A stretch of DNA of 64,000 nt from Bradyrhizobium_A sp052115025 (GTDB taxonomy: Bacteria; Pseudomonadota; Alphaproteobacteria; Rhizobiales; Xanthobacteraceae). This document shows, in pieces, positions 1 to 9,194 of this stretch (position 1 is the stretch's first letter; every line of letters starts with the position of its first letter). A program made the translations under genes and the position numbers. A model generated the notes under the pieces. That model was given only the letters and a program-made list of their open reading frames with translations. It was not told the origin of the DNA and did no database searches. The DNA is taken from NCBI RefSeq assembly GCF_052115025.1, contig NZ_JBFRFW010000004.1, positions 186,001 to 250,000 of the forward strand, read 5' to 3'.

Positions 1-1074
1 CAGATCGGTCTGCGTGACGACGCCGATCGCGTGGCGGTGACGATCGACCACGATCACCGCATGGGTGCGCCCGTCGGTCAGCGGCGCCAGCAGCCGCAGG
101 GCCGGCGTCTGTGGCTGCGCGGTGCGGGCGTCCGCCATCAGCTCGCGCACCTGGCGGCCGGGCCGGGCGAGCTCACGCAGGCCAACGGCCCCGACCACCC
201 GCCGCGCGCGATCCACCACCGGCAGCGACCACACGGCATGGTCCAGCAGCAGCGCGCGTGCCGCAGCCGGGTCGGCATCCTCGTCGATGCAGATGACATC
301 GCGCGACATGATGTCGGCGCAGCTGAGCGCGCCATGGGCGCGCTCCAGCGCGCGCTGCTCCACCCGCCGCAGCAGGCGATCGAGATCGGCGCGATCGATG
401 TCGAAGGCTTCGCCGAAATCGTGCAGCGCGCCATCGAGATCCTCGGCACGAAAGCCGGTGCGCAGCGCGGCCGGGCGATCCGCCGTGCCGTGCGTGTTCT
501 CCGGCGTATCGACCCGGTGCGGATAGGCATGGCGGGTGAAGCGGTGGAACAGCCAGCCGAGCGCCACCAGCACCACGCAGTTGAGCGCGACCGGCACCAG
601 CGGAAACATCCACCCCGAAGCCACCACCGCCGGCCCGCCGAACACGGCCGTGAGCGCCATGGCACCGCCCGGCGGATGCAGGCAGCGCGCCAGCGACATC
701 ACCGCGATCGCGAGCGCAGCTGCGACAGCGGCGGCGAGCAACGGATCGCCGATCGCCCGCGCCACCACGATGCCGACCAGCGCCGACACGCTGTTGCCGC
801 CGATGATCGGCCAGGGCTGCGCCAGTGGGCTCGCGGGCACCGCAAACAGCAGCACCGCGGACGCGCCGATGGACGCCACCAGCAGCGGCGCGCGGGCGTC
901 ATGGCCGAAGCCGACTGTGCACAGCAGCCCGGTGAGACCGACCGCGACCAGCGCACCGAAGCAGGCGATCAGCCGGTCGCGCAGCGTGGCGCCCGGCAGA
1001 ACCGGAGCGACGGTTTCGAGAAAGCGAAGCCAACGCGACAGGCGCGATGCGCGCGGGAGCGGATCAGACGACAC
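1..1074 (-). CDS. HPP-family membrane protein with C-terminal CBS pair (3' end cut by window edge)
   Basis: The minus strand is open from a GTG at 1074 to the window edge, giving 358 codons without a stop. The N-terminal half (about residues 20-170) has several hydrophobic helices and the signature HPPGGAMALTAVFGGP, characteristic of the HPP integral membrane family, some of which are linked to nitrite transport in plastids and cyanobacteria. The C-terminal part (about 240-358) is a CBS-domain pair: it begins ADIMSRDVICIDED, continues WSLPVVDRARRVVGAVGL, and has a second CBS ending HRHAIGVVTQTDL. HPP-CBS fusions are usually near 380 residues, so only a short tail should be missing. CBS pairs usually sense adenine nucleotides, so a nucleotide-gated transporter or sensor is plausible but inferred. 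The start is uncertain because no strong ribosome site precedes it. Confidence 0.85.
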   Translation of the reverse strand, partial: MSSDPLPRASRLSRWLRFLETVAPVLPGATLRDRLIACFGALVAVGLTGLLCTVGFGHDARAPLLVASIGASAVLLFAVPASPLAQPWPIIGGNSVSALVGIVVARAIGDPLLAAAVAAALAIAVMSLARCLHPPGGAMALTAVFGGPAVVASGWMFPLVPVALNCVVLVALGWLFHRFTRHAYPHRVDTPENTHGTADRPAALRTGFRAEDLDGALHDFGEAFDIDRADLDRLLRRVEQRALERAHGALSCADIMSRDVICIDEDADPAAARALLLDHAVWSLPVVDRARRVVGAVGLRELARPGRQVRELMADARTAQPQTPALRLLAPLTDGRTHAVIVVDRHRHAIGVVTQTDL

Positions 1075-2012
1075 GATGTTCCGGAAATGAGAAATGCCCA
1101 AGACACTCGGGCGACGACACTCAGGCGACGACACCACAAGGCACGACACCAGGGCGACACGAACGCGATGCGAAGCACGATGGCGCGCCCACGACATCAC
1201 CCGCACACGGCATGAGCCCGTTGGACCAACCTTGCGGTCCCGGCCCGCGGACGCGCGCCACGCTGCGCGCGGCGGGACCCTCTCCTATCCGCGCCGGGAA
1301 CGCAACCGCAAAAACCGCGGCCCGCCACGGACACTTCGCATGAAACCCCCGCGGGGCACACGACCGCGGAGCGGGCTTCGTTGACGGTATCCGGGTAGAC
1401 ATCGACGGCAATCCTGAGCCGAGCACGAGCTCGGTCGGCGACTGTCACCACGGCGTCCACATCTTGGCGCCAGACGGCGTACGCGCCGGCCAGATCCGCC
1501 CGCCGGAAATCTGTGCCCATGTCGGTGCCCCAGCCTGTTTCGGCCGGCTCAAGCGTCGACGCGTGTCACGTCTGGGCCGAGGGCGAGCATCGTCGCGGTT
1601 GCGGCGGCCTGCTGCACCGCGGCACTGGACCGGCTGCCTTAGCTACGATATCTGTAGCGCTCGAGCGGTGAGTGCGGCATGCGCGGCACACGATGGGGAT
1701 CGGCCGGGCTGAATCAGACCGACGGGTGCCCCGGGGATCACCGGAGCACCCGCGGTGCTGAAAATTGTTTGGTGATGAAATCGATTTGGGCCGTCGCAAT
1801 ACGGCCGCCCCTTATTGGCATCGTCCGGAAGGCCGCCACTTGCCCTTCGGACTGCCCGCCGCCCTATGTCCGGCGAGTGCCTTACCTCAGCAGGACTCTT
1901 GTACCGCAACCGCGTCCGCAGATCGTGAGGCCGGCGTCGCCGAGCGTCGAAAAAAGCGTGATAAAACCGTGAAAAATGTTAACCTCCGCAAGGTTCTGGG
2001 GACCTAAGGGGT
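1075..2012. other. Long intergenic stretch, no convincing gene
   Basis: About 940 bases separate the divergent HPP gene and the regulator at 2013. The best open frame is on the minus strand at 1197-1520 (107 codons), but it has no recognisable domain and no good ribosome site. Composition changes near 1750-2000, where A-rich patches (around 1950-1985) precede the regulator start and probably contain its promoter. Nothing else was recognised. Confidence 0.5.
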
Positions 2013-3779
2013 ATGTCGCGTTCACAGTACCAGCTGAGCTTGTTGGGTCCCTTCCGGTTGTCCGCCCCCGGCGGCGAACGAGTCGGTATTTCCAGCAAGA
2101 AGGGCATGGCGCTGATCGCCATGCTGGCGACGGCACGCGACGGCGAACGCACCCGCGCCTGGCTGCAGGACCGCCTGTGGGGCAGCCGCCAGACCCAGGA
2201 AGCGCAGGGCAGCCTGCGGCGCGAGCTTCTCAATCTGCGCAAGCTGCTCAATCACGCCGATGATCCGCTGCTGATCTGTGAGCGCGACGTCATCCGCCTG
2301 CGGCTCGAGCGCATCGACATCGATACCCGCGCCTCCCGTCTGGCACCAGGCGACGCCGCGGGCGGTGATTTCCTCGAAGGCCTCGACATTTCCGGCGAAG
2401 CCGCCTTCGAGGAGTGGCTGCGCGAGCAGCGCCACGACCGCGCCAGCCTGTTCAAGAAGCGGACCGCGCGCGGCGCGGCGGGCAATGGCAGCGCGGCGCA
2501 GGAGCCGGCGACGAGAACGCAGAAATCGGCCGCGGTGCCGGCCGATCCGTTGCGCGGCACCTTCAAGGACCGCCCGGCCCTCGCGGTGCTGTCGTTCGAG
2601 AATCTCACCGGCGACGCCGCGAACGACTATATTTCCGAAGGTATCAGCGAGGACCTGATCGACCGCCTGTCGTGCCTGCGCTGGCTGCCGGTGATCGCCC
2701 GCGGCTCGAGCTTCAGCTTCGCCGGCCAGGACGATCGCAAGGGCATCAGCCAGCAGCTCGACGCACGCTACCTGCTCGACGGCCGGCTGCGCCGGTTCGG
2801 CGGCAAATTCATGCTGCATATCAGCCTGACGGACGCCACCAGCAACCTGACACTGTGGTCGCAGCGGCTCGGCCTGCCCTCACCGTGCGGCTTCGAGCAC
2901 ATCGAGCAGGTGGTCGCCGAGCTGGTCGCCGCCCTCGACAGCCGCATCGACCATGCCGAGCAGCTGCGCGCGCGCAACGGGCGGCGCGACTCCCTCGACG
3001 TCAACGACCTGGTGTGGCGCGGCCGCTGGCACCTCAACCGCTTCTCCCGGGACGACGCCGAGAAGGCGCGGCGGCTGTTCGCCGAAGCGCTGGTGCTCGA
3101 CCCGGAATCCTCCGAAGCCTTGATTCAGCACACCTTCTACCTGAGCTGGTCGATCTGGACCGGCCGGCTGCCCGCCAGCAAGATCCAGGAGATGCGCCGC
3201 TACGCCCAGCATGCCATCCTCGCCGACTGCAACGACGGCCGCGGCCACATGCTCGCCGGCATGGCCGAGATGTGGCTGCGCCGCACCGATACCGCGGAAG
3301 ACATGCTGCGCCGCGCGATCGACCTCAATCCGAGCCTGGCGCTCGCCCATGCCGAGCTCGGCAGCTGCCTGATCCTGTCCGGCCGGCCGAAGGAGGCGTT
3401 CGCGCCGCTCGAGATGGCGCTGCGGCTGAGCCCCAACGACATCCATGTTTTCTATCCGCTCGGCGAACTCGCCATCGCCCATTGCATGTGCCGCGAATGG
3501 CCGCAGGCTATCGGATTCGCCGATCGCGCCTTGATGCGCCGCCCCGGCTACTGGTATGCATGCATGATCAAGGTGACGGCCCTGTTCGAGCAGGGAGACC
3601 TTGCCGCGGCGAAACAGGCATTCGCCGAAATGATGATTGCCAAGCCCGACTTTTCGCGCAGCTATATTGAATGGCTTCCCTTCACCGACCGCACCTGGAC
3701 GGACTACTTCGCCAAAGCGCTGGCGTCGGTCGCCCGTTCGGCATCCGGTGCGCCGGTGAATCAATTCGATCCTGCTTGA
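2013..3779 (+). CDS. Winged-helix regulator with TolB-like and TPR domains
   Basis: A 588-residue predicted cytoplasmic regulator. Residues 1 to about 105 resemble the OmpR/SARP-type winged helix seen in BTAD-like regulators (QYQLSLLGPFRLSAPGG, then a helix ending in SLRRELLNLRKLL). About residues 185-300 match the TolB-like domain often found in adenylate-cyclase-like and TPR regulators (LAVLSFENLTGD, YISEGISEDLIDRLS, ARYLLDGRLRR). The remainder (about 330-565) is a series of degenerate TPR helices, for example ALAHAELGSCLILSGRPKEA. No cyclase catalytic domain is present. The gene ends 49 bp before the P450-peroxidase fusion on the same strand, so it may control that gene or be co-transcribed with it. 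The ligand is unknown. Confidence 0.85.
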   Translation: MSRSQYQLSLLGPFRLSAPGGERVGISSKKGMALIAMLATARDGERTRAWLQDRLWGSRQTQEAQGSLRRELLNLRKLLNHADDPLLICERDVIRLRLERIDIDTRASRLAPGDAAGGDFLEGLDISGEAAFEEWLREQRHDRASLFKKRTARGAAGNGSAAQEPATRTQKSAAVPADPLRGTFKDRPALAVLSFENLTGDAANDYISEGISEDLIDRLSCLRWLPVIARGSSFSFAGQDDRKGISQQLDARYLLDGRLRRFGGKFMLHISLTDATSNLTLWSQRLGLPSPCGFEHIEQVVAELVAALDSRIDHAEQLRARNGRRDSLDVNDLVWRGRWHLNRFSRDDAEKARRLFAEALVLDPESSEALIQHTFYLSWSIWTGRLPASKIQEMRRYAQHAILADCNDGRGHMLAGMAEMWLRRTDTAEDMLRRAIDLNPSLALAHAELGSCLILSGRPKEAFAPLEMALRLSPNDIHVFYPLGELAIAHCMCREWPQAIGFADRALMRRPGYWYACMIKVTALFEQGDLAAAKQAFAEMMIAKPDFSRSYIEWLPFTDRTWTDYFAKALASVARSASGAPVNQFDPA

Positions 3780-3828
3780 CGACTGCTTTTTCCGATTTCG
3801 TTTCCATCCGCAAATTGCGAGCGGAGCC

Positions 3829-6800
3829 ATGCCCGTTTTCAAATATTTCGACACCATCAATGCCCGCCTGACGCAGAACCGCACCGGGCAGCCGCAGATC
3901 CCCGACTTCGACATCGACGCGTACGCCAGCTCCTCGCTGGCGTCGCGGACCGCCTCCTGGCTGTTCGCCAAGGCGGTGCTGATCGCATTCGCGATCTTCC
4001 GCGCCCTGTGGCCGAACCCGAAGTTCGGCCGCCTCGTCGTCGTCACCCGCGACGCCGATGTGCGCCAGGTGCTCGGCGACAGCACGACGTTCGAGGTGCC
4101 GTTCGGCCCGGAGATGACCCAGCTCGCCGGCGTCAACCTCGTGCTCGGCATGGACGGTCCCGAGCAGCAGCAGCAGCACGCGATCCTCGCCAGCGTGGTC
4201 AGGCGCGGCGACGTCGACGCCATCCGCAGCCAGACGGCGGCGCTGTCGCAGCGTCTGCTCGCCGCCTCGGGCGGGCGCATCGACATCATGAAGGACCTCA
4301 TCACCCGCGTGGCGGCGGAGGTCGGCGCCGACTATCTCGGCATCGAGGTCGACGACTATGACAGCTTCGCCGGCTACACCATCGCGATCTCGCTGCTGCT
4401 GTTCGCCGATCCGTTCGGCAACGAGGACACCTACCAGCGGGCGCTGCGTGCCGCCTTCGACGTCCGCCGCACCATCGACCGCTCGATCGCGCGGACCAAG
4501 ACACGGATGGTGACCGGCGATCCGCCGCCGGCCGACAACCTGATGACCCGCCTGCTGGCCCTGCAGGGCAGCAACCCGCAGGTCACCGACGACATGATCC
4601 GCTCCAACCTGATGGGGCTTGCCACCGGCCTGATCCCGACGCTGACACTGGCGGCCGGCAAGGCCTTCGACGTGCTGCTCGGCGAGCCGAACGCGCTCGC
4701 CGGCGCCATTGCCGCCGCCAAGACCGGCGACAAGACCAAGCTCGGCGAGTACCTGCTGGAGGCCGCGCGCCTCAGCCCGGCGCTGTCGCCGGGGCAGTGG
4801 CGCTACGCCAAGCACGACGGCGTCATCGCGCCCGGCACCTGGCGCGCCCGCAGGGTACCGGCCGGCTCGATCCTGATGGTCGCGACGTCGTCAGCGCTGC
4901 GCGACCGCCGCCGCTTCGCCGCGCCGAACCGCTTCGAACTCGGCCGCGCCAACGAGCCCGACCTGATCTTCGGCGTCGGTCCTCACTGGTGCCTCGGCAA
5001 ATACGTCGCGCTGACCCAGATGCAGGAGATTTTTGGCGCGCTGTTCCAGCAGAAGGACCTGCGCCGCAGCACCGACGCCGCCGGCCGTCCCGTCTCGGTC
5101 GGTCCGTTCCCGCGCCGCCTCGATGTCGAGTTCGCGCCCACCGCATCGCCGCGCAGCCAGACCATGCTGGTGGTGTGCGCGCCGGTGCCGGCGGCCCGCG
5201 CGCCGCAGGCACAGGCGCTGATCGACACCCTCGGCAATCCGGCCAGCGACGATGTCGCGCGGACGCTCACGGCCGCCGGCATCGTGCACTTCACCTCGCT
5301 GTCCATGGTCAATGTCGGCAGCGATGCCGCGCCCGTCCACACCCTCGTGCTCGAGCTCAACCTCGATGGCGATCGCGCCAGCGCGCTGCCGCGCTATGCC
5401 ACTGCGGCCCAGCCCTGGCTCGGACCGATCTTCGCCCTCGCCGACGGCGCCGAGCAGCTCTCCCTCGCGGAAGCCCTCGACCGTTTCGCGATCCCATTCG
5501 AGACCAGGCCGTGGGGCGCGACCGGCCTCAACTTCAACGGCACGCCGGAGTTCGCCGTCGACGACATCGCCCGGCAGACCGAGCTTGCCGCGTTCGCCCG
5601 CGACGCGCTGCAGCACTACCAGGACAACCATCTCGGCCTCGGCAGCCGCGCCATGGTGGCGCTCGACTATGTCCGCGGCTTCATCCGGCAGAACCCGCGT
5701 TTCGTCGCCTATGCCAACACCCCGTCGGTGCCGGAAGCCGAGCGCGCCCGCGTGCGTGACCTGCTGGCGCGCGGCAAGGGCTTCGCCGACTTCATGATCC
5801 GCCCGAGCCGCCGCACGCTCGCGATTTCCGACTGGACCGGCCGCACCGGGCGCCAGGCGCTGGCGGCGTTCCTCACCTGTGGCGCGCTCAATCCGGTGTA
5901 CTGGACCCTCGCCGGCCTCTTCGTCGCCAGCGCGCTGATCGTCTATCTGTCGCTCGGCGCGAGCTGGTCACCGGCATTGCTCGGACGGCTGACGGTCGCG
6001 GCCGGCGCCGCGCTGACCGTGACACTGGTACTGGCCGGCGCTGTCGTCGCCGGCTTCCTCGCACTGCTGCGCTGGCATGAAGACCACGACCTGCCCGACG
6101 ATCGCGAGGCGGTGTTCGCGCATATCCAGGAGGTCTCCGCGCCCGAGAACGCCAGCGGCTATGTGCAGAACCACTTCACCGCGGTGACCCCGCTCAAGCC
6201 CGGCTGGTTCCGCAAGCTGACGCTGGCGCTGTCGTTGTGGGGCATCAAGCAGCTGGTGGTGAACGCCTATCGCCCCGGCTTCGTGCTCGACATGGGCACC
6301 ATCCACTACGCCCGCTGGTTCCGCCTGCCGGGCACCGAGAAGCTGATCTTCCTGTCGAACTTCGACGGCAGCTGGGAGAGCTATCTCGAGGATTTCGTGA
6401 TGAAGGCCCATGCCGGCCAGTCGGCGGCGTGGAGCAACGGCGTCGGCTTCCCGCGCACCCGGTTCCTGATCTATGGCGGTGCTGAGGACGGCGACCGCTT
6501 CAAGCGCTGGGTCCGCCGCCAGCAGGTGCGCTCGCAGTTCTGGTACAGCCGCTTCCCGCGCCTCACCACCGACCAGATCCGCGACAATGCCGTGATCCAT
6601 GACGGCCTGATGCGCGCCCGCACCGAGACCGCGGCACGCGCCTGGCTCGACTGCTTCGCGTCGCTGCCGCGGCCGGACTATGCGATCGAGACCGACGAGG
6701 TGCAGTCGCTGGTGTTCCGCGGCCTCGGCGAGCTGCCATTCATGGGCTGCGCGCTGGTGCGCCTGCCGGACGACGCCGCGACCTGCCGCGGCTGGCTGAA

Positions 6801-8286
6801 GACGGTGATGCCCGACATCGGCTTCTCCACCGCCGACCAGCAGTCCCGCACGCCCGCGGCGCTCGCCTTCGGCGACAAGCGCTTCAGCGCCGCGGCGACG
6901 TTCGTCGGCTTCTCGGCGAGCGGTCTTGCCAAGCTCGGCCTGTCGGCCGCGGTCGCCGACGAAGGCCTCGCCTCGTTCCCGAGCGTTTTCAACTTCGGCA
7001 TGGCACGGCGCAGCCGCGTGCTGGGCGATGCCGCCGCATCCGGCCCCGATCACTGGCTGTGGGCCGACCAGCCGCGCCCCGAGGGCGACGGCGCGCGTGA
7101 GGCGGCCGACGCCGTGCTGCTCGTCTATGGCCAGTCGCCGGACGAATGTGCGCAGCTGCTGGCGCAGCACGCCACCCATCTCGGCGGCCGCGAGCGCGCC
7201 TTCCTGCATGTCGTCGAGACGAGCCCGGTCGCGCCGGACAAGCCGAGCTACAATCACTTCGGCTTCCGCGAAGGCATCTCCCAGCCGGTGATCAAGGGCA
7301 CGCAGCGCTTCAATCTCGGCGCGCTGCCGCGCGACACGGTCGAGCCCGGCGAATTCATCCTCGGCTACCGCAACAACCAGAACTACTTTCCGCCGACCCC
7401 GACCGTCGACCCGGAGAGCGATCACGTCGATGCGCTGCCGAACGTGCCGGCGAGCGCCTATGCCCGCTATCCGGCGTTCGCCACCAAGCCGCCCTACACC
7501 CGCGACTTCGGCCGCAACGGCTCCTTCCTGGCGATCCGCCAGTTCGCGCTCGACGCCGACGGCTTCGAGGCCTTCACCCAGCGCAAGGCGGACGAGCTGC
7601 GCACCCGCACGGGCCTGTCGACCATCGACGGCGCGCCGGTGACGGCGGACTGGGTGGCGGCGAAGCTGATGGGACGGCAGCGCAACGGCGTGCCGCTGAT
7701 CGCCGGCTCGACCTCGCCCGACGACAACGACTTCAGCTACGGCGCCGACGATCCGCAGGGGCTGACCTGCCCGTTCGGCGCCCACATGCGCCGCGCCAAC
7801 CCGCGCGACAGCCTCGAGCCGCTCGATCCGACGCAGCAGCAGATCACCAACCGCCATCGCCTGATGCGACGCGGCCGATCGTACACCACGACCGATGCCA
7901 CCGGCCGCGAAGAAAAGGGCCTGCTGTTCATCGGCGTGTGTGCCGACATCGAACGCCAGTTCGAGTTCATCCAGCAGTCGTGGATCTCCTCGCCGGTGTT
8001 CCACGGCCTCACCGACGAACCCGACCCGATCACCGCCACCGCAGTGCCGGGCGAGCCCCGGGTCTTCACCATCCCGACCCATGCGGGCCCGGTGGCGCTC
8101 GGCGACATGCAGAGTTTTACGACGGTGCGCGGCGGCGGCTACTTCTTCTTGCCGAGCCGCTCGGCAATGCGCTATCTCGTCAACCTCAGGGATGCGGCCC
8201 AGCCACCCGCAGCCGCGGCGCCGGCCGCCGAACAGGCGCCTGTCAGCGTCGTCGCCGAGATGGAGGCTCCGGTGCCCGCCAAATAG
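3829..8286 (+). CDS. Cytochrome P450-DyP peroxidase fusion with a central membrane segment
   Basis: One open frame of 1485 residues carries two different haem enzyme folds. Residues 1 to about 445 are a cytochrome P450: the K-helix ExxR is EAAR at 311-314 and the haem-thiolate loop is FGVGPHWCLG with ligand Cys388. The I-helix reads ATGLIPTL (265-272), so Pro270 sits where the usual acid lies while Thr271 is kept; this raises the possibility of peroxide-driven rather than redox-partner-driven chemistry. Residues about 446-680 are unassigned. Two hydrophobic helices follow at about 686-749. The C-terminal third is a long-form DyP-type peroxidase: GFREGISQP at 1145-1153 (Glu1148 replaces the usual catalytic Asp), the proximal-haem-His motif CPFGAHMRR with His1319, an Arg-rich RHRLMRRGRSY segment and IERQFEFIQQSW. 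The last 30 residues are Ala/Pro-rich. No ferredoxin or reductase gene is adjacent. The start ATG follows a GCGGAGCC site. Confidence 0.9.
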   Translation: MPVFKYFDTINARLTQNRTGQPQIPDFDIDAYASSSLASRTASWLFAKAVLIAFAIFRALWPNPKFGRLVVVTRDADVRQVLGDSTTFEVPFGPEMTQLAGVNLVLGMDGPEQQQQHAILASVVRRGDVDAIRSQTAALSQRLLAASGGRIDIMKDLITRVAAEVGADYLGIEVDDYDSFAGYTIAISLLLFADPFGNEDTYQRALRAAFDVRRTIDRSIARTKTRMVTGDPPPADNLMTRLLALQGSNPQVTDDMIRSNLMGLATGLIPTLTLAAGKAFDVLLGEPNALAGAIAAAKTGDKTKLGEYLLEAARLSPALSPGQWRYAKHDGVIAPGTWRARRVPAGSILMVATSSALRDRRRFAAPNRFELGRANEPDLIFGVGPHWCLGKYVALTQMQEIFGALFQQKDLRRSTDAAGRPVSVGPFPRRLDVEFAPTASPRSQTMLVVCAPVPAARAPQAQALIDTLGNPASDDVARTLTAAGIVHFTSLSMVNVGSDAAPVHTLVLELNLDGDRASALPRYATAAQPWLGPIFALADGAEQLSLAEALDRFAIPFETRPWGATGLNFNGTPEFAVDDIARQTELAAFARDALQHYQDNHLGLGSRAMVALDYVRGFIRQNPRFVAYANTPSVPEAERARVRDLLARGKGFADFMIRPSRRTLAISDWTGRTGRQALAAFLTCGALNPVYWTLAGLFVASALIVYLSLGASWSPALLGRLTVAAGAALTVTLVLAGAVVAGFLALLRWHEDHDLPDDREAVFAHIQEVSAPENASGYVQNHFTAVTPLKPGWFRKLTLALSLWGIKQLVVNAYRPGFVLDMGTIHYARWFRLPGTEKLIFLSNFDGSWESYLEDFVMKAHAGQSAAWSNGVGFPRTRFLIYGGAEDGDRFKRWVRRQQVRSQFWYSRFPRLTTDQIRDNAVIHDGLMRARTETAARAWLDCFASLPRPDYAIETDEVQSLVFRGLGELPFMGCALVRLPDDAATCRGWLKTVMPDIGFSTADQQSRTPAALAFGDKRFSAAATFVGFSASGLAKLGLSAAVADEGLASFPSVFNFGMARRSRVLGDAAASGPDHWLWADQPRPEGDGAREAADAVLLVYGQSPDECAQLLAQHATHLGGRERAFLHVVETSPVAPDKPSYNHFGFREGISQPVIKGTQRFNLGALPRDTVEPGEFILGYRNNQNYFPPTPTVDPESDHVDALPNVPASAYARYPAFATKPPYTRDFGRNGSFLAIRQFALDADGFEAFTQRKADELRTRTGLSTIDGAPVTADWVAAKLMGRQRNGVPLIAGSTSPDDNDFSYGADDPQGLTCPFGAHMRRANPRDSLEPLDPTQQQITNRHRLMRRGRSYTTTDATGREEKGLLFIGVCADIERQFEFIQQSWISSPVFHGLTDEPDPITATAVPGEPRVFTIPTHAGPVALGDMQSFTTVRGGGYFFLPSRSAMRYLVNLRDAAQPPAAAAPAAEQAPVSVVAEMEAPVPAK

Positions 8287-8378
8287 CGGGCGCCGGACTG
8301 CTCATGTCGGGCATGATCCGACAGGGCGCATGCTACACGCCCGGCTGCTACCATTTCCATTGATGCGGGAATGCAGAA

Positions 8379-8474
8379 CTATCGCAGCAAAAAGAACGCC
8401 GCGGCAATCAGGATCATCGCGGCGACCGCGATGACATGCGCGAACAATCCTCCGCTGATGGTGCGGATGGGCAT
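8379..8474 (-). CDS. 31-residue single-pass membrane peptide
   Basis: A very small frame on the strand opposite its neighbours. It starts at an ATG preceded by a strong purine-rich ribosome site (GAGGGGGG, four bases upstream). The peptide begins MPIRTISGG and the remainder is almost entirely hydrophobic, ending AAAFFLLR, which suggests one transmembrane helix with a short polar N-terminus. A longer frame in the same phase reaches 8633, but its upstream part is Arg-rich and unlike a protein. The function is unknown. The strong ribosome site is the main support. Confidence 0.5.
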   Translation of the reverse strand: MPIRTISGGLFAHVIAVAAMILIAAAFFLLR

Positions 8475-8888
8475 AGTCCCCCCTCGCACCGGCCGTATCA
8501 AGCCGATGCCACGAGATTGAGCAGGCGTCGTCGCGGCCCGAGCGGACCGACGACCCGACATGTGCATGACGCGAAACACCCCAAAAGACGTTGCGCGCGA
8601 TCGCCGTGGATCTGCGTCCCCACGCAACGGCAATCACTTGATGAACGGTCGATCATCAATGCGGCATCAATTTGTCGTGTCGGGTTCCCTCTTGTGAGGC
8701 ATGCGTGCGTATTCGCACGTGTCGCTCGCACGCAAATAATCTGGATTGATTCAAAATGTCGGCAATCGTGAAGGATTTTTCTCGCTTGCCACCGACACGA
8801 CCATCACGCGAGACCCGCACGCGCTCCATGATCGCGTGACGATTCGTCAACTTCTATCGTCCACGCTCGCCGCAGGGAGACGCCAATC
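8475..8888. other. Intergenic region between small membrane-protein genes
   Basis: About 414 bases lie upstream of both the 31-codon minus-strand gene and the plus-strand gene at 8889, so promoters for both should be here. An interrupted inverted repeat TGCGTGCG ... CGCACGCA lies near 8703-8740. No gene was recognised. Confidence 0.4.
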
Positions 8889-9167
8889 ATGACGATCGTG
8901 CTGGCCATCGCCTTCGCCGCTGTCCTCACCGGACTGCTCGTGCGCGCGCGCCGCAACAGCGCCCGGCATGCCGCGAGCGGCATGCTGCGTTCGCCGCTGT
9001 ACTGGTTGACGAGCCTCCTCACCATGACGCTGCTCGGCCTCGCCATGTACATGGCCTATCTGCACCAGCGCGCACCGATCCCGATCCTGCTGTGGATCAT
9101 CGTCGCCGCCCTCGTGCCCGCCACTCTGGTGCTGCTCCGCGCCTTGAAATGGCGCTATCCCGTCTGA
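8889..9167 (+). CDS. Small membrane protein, unknown function
   Basis: This gene encodes 92 residues with three hydrophobic stretches: residues 1-18 (TIVLAIAFAAVLTGLLV), about 37-60 (YWLTSLLTMTLLGLAMYMAY) and about 67-85 (IPILLWIIVAALVPATLVLL). Between the first two is a basic loop, RARRNSARH. A CAGGGAGA ribosome site lies 10 bases before the ATG. I do not recognise a family. It converges with the AhpD-like gene, with only 27 bp between them. Confidence 0.7.
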   Translation: MTIVLAIAFAAVLTGLLVRARRNSARHAASGMLRSPLYWLTSLLTMTLLGLAMYMAYLHQRAPIPILLWIIVAALVPATLVLLRALKWRYPV

Positions 9168-9194
9168 GGGCGCGACGCATCGTCGTCGCGAATG

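Noticed and set aside
31..1215. A 394-codon plus-strand frame over the HPP gene
   Set aside because: Composition is Arg/His/Gln-rich with no domain; the minus strand encodes a clear HPP-CBS protein.
1197..1520. Minus-strand frame of 107 codons in the long intergenic region
   Set aside because: No recognisable domain, no clear ribosome site, and the second half is Arg/Gly-rich; not supported as a gene.
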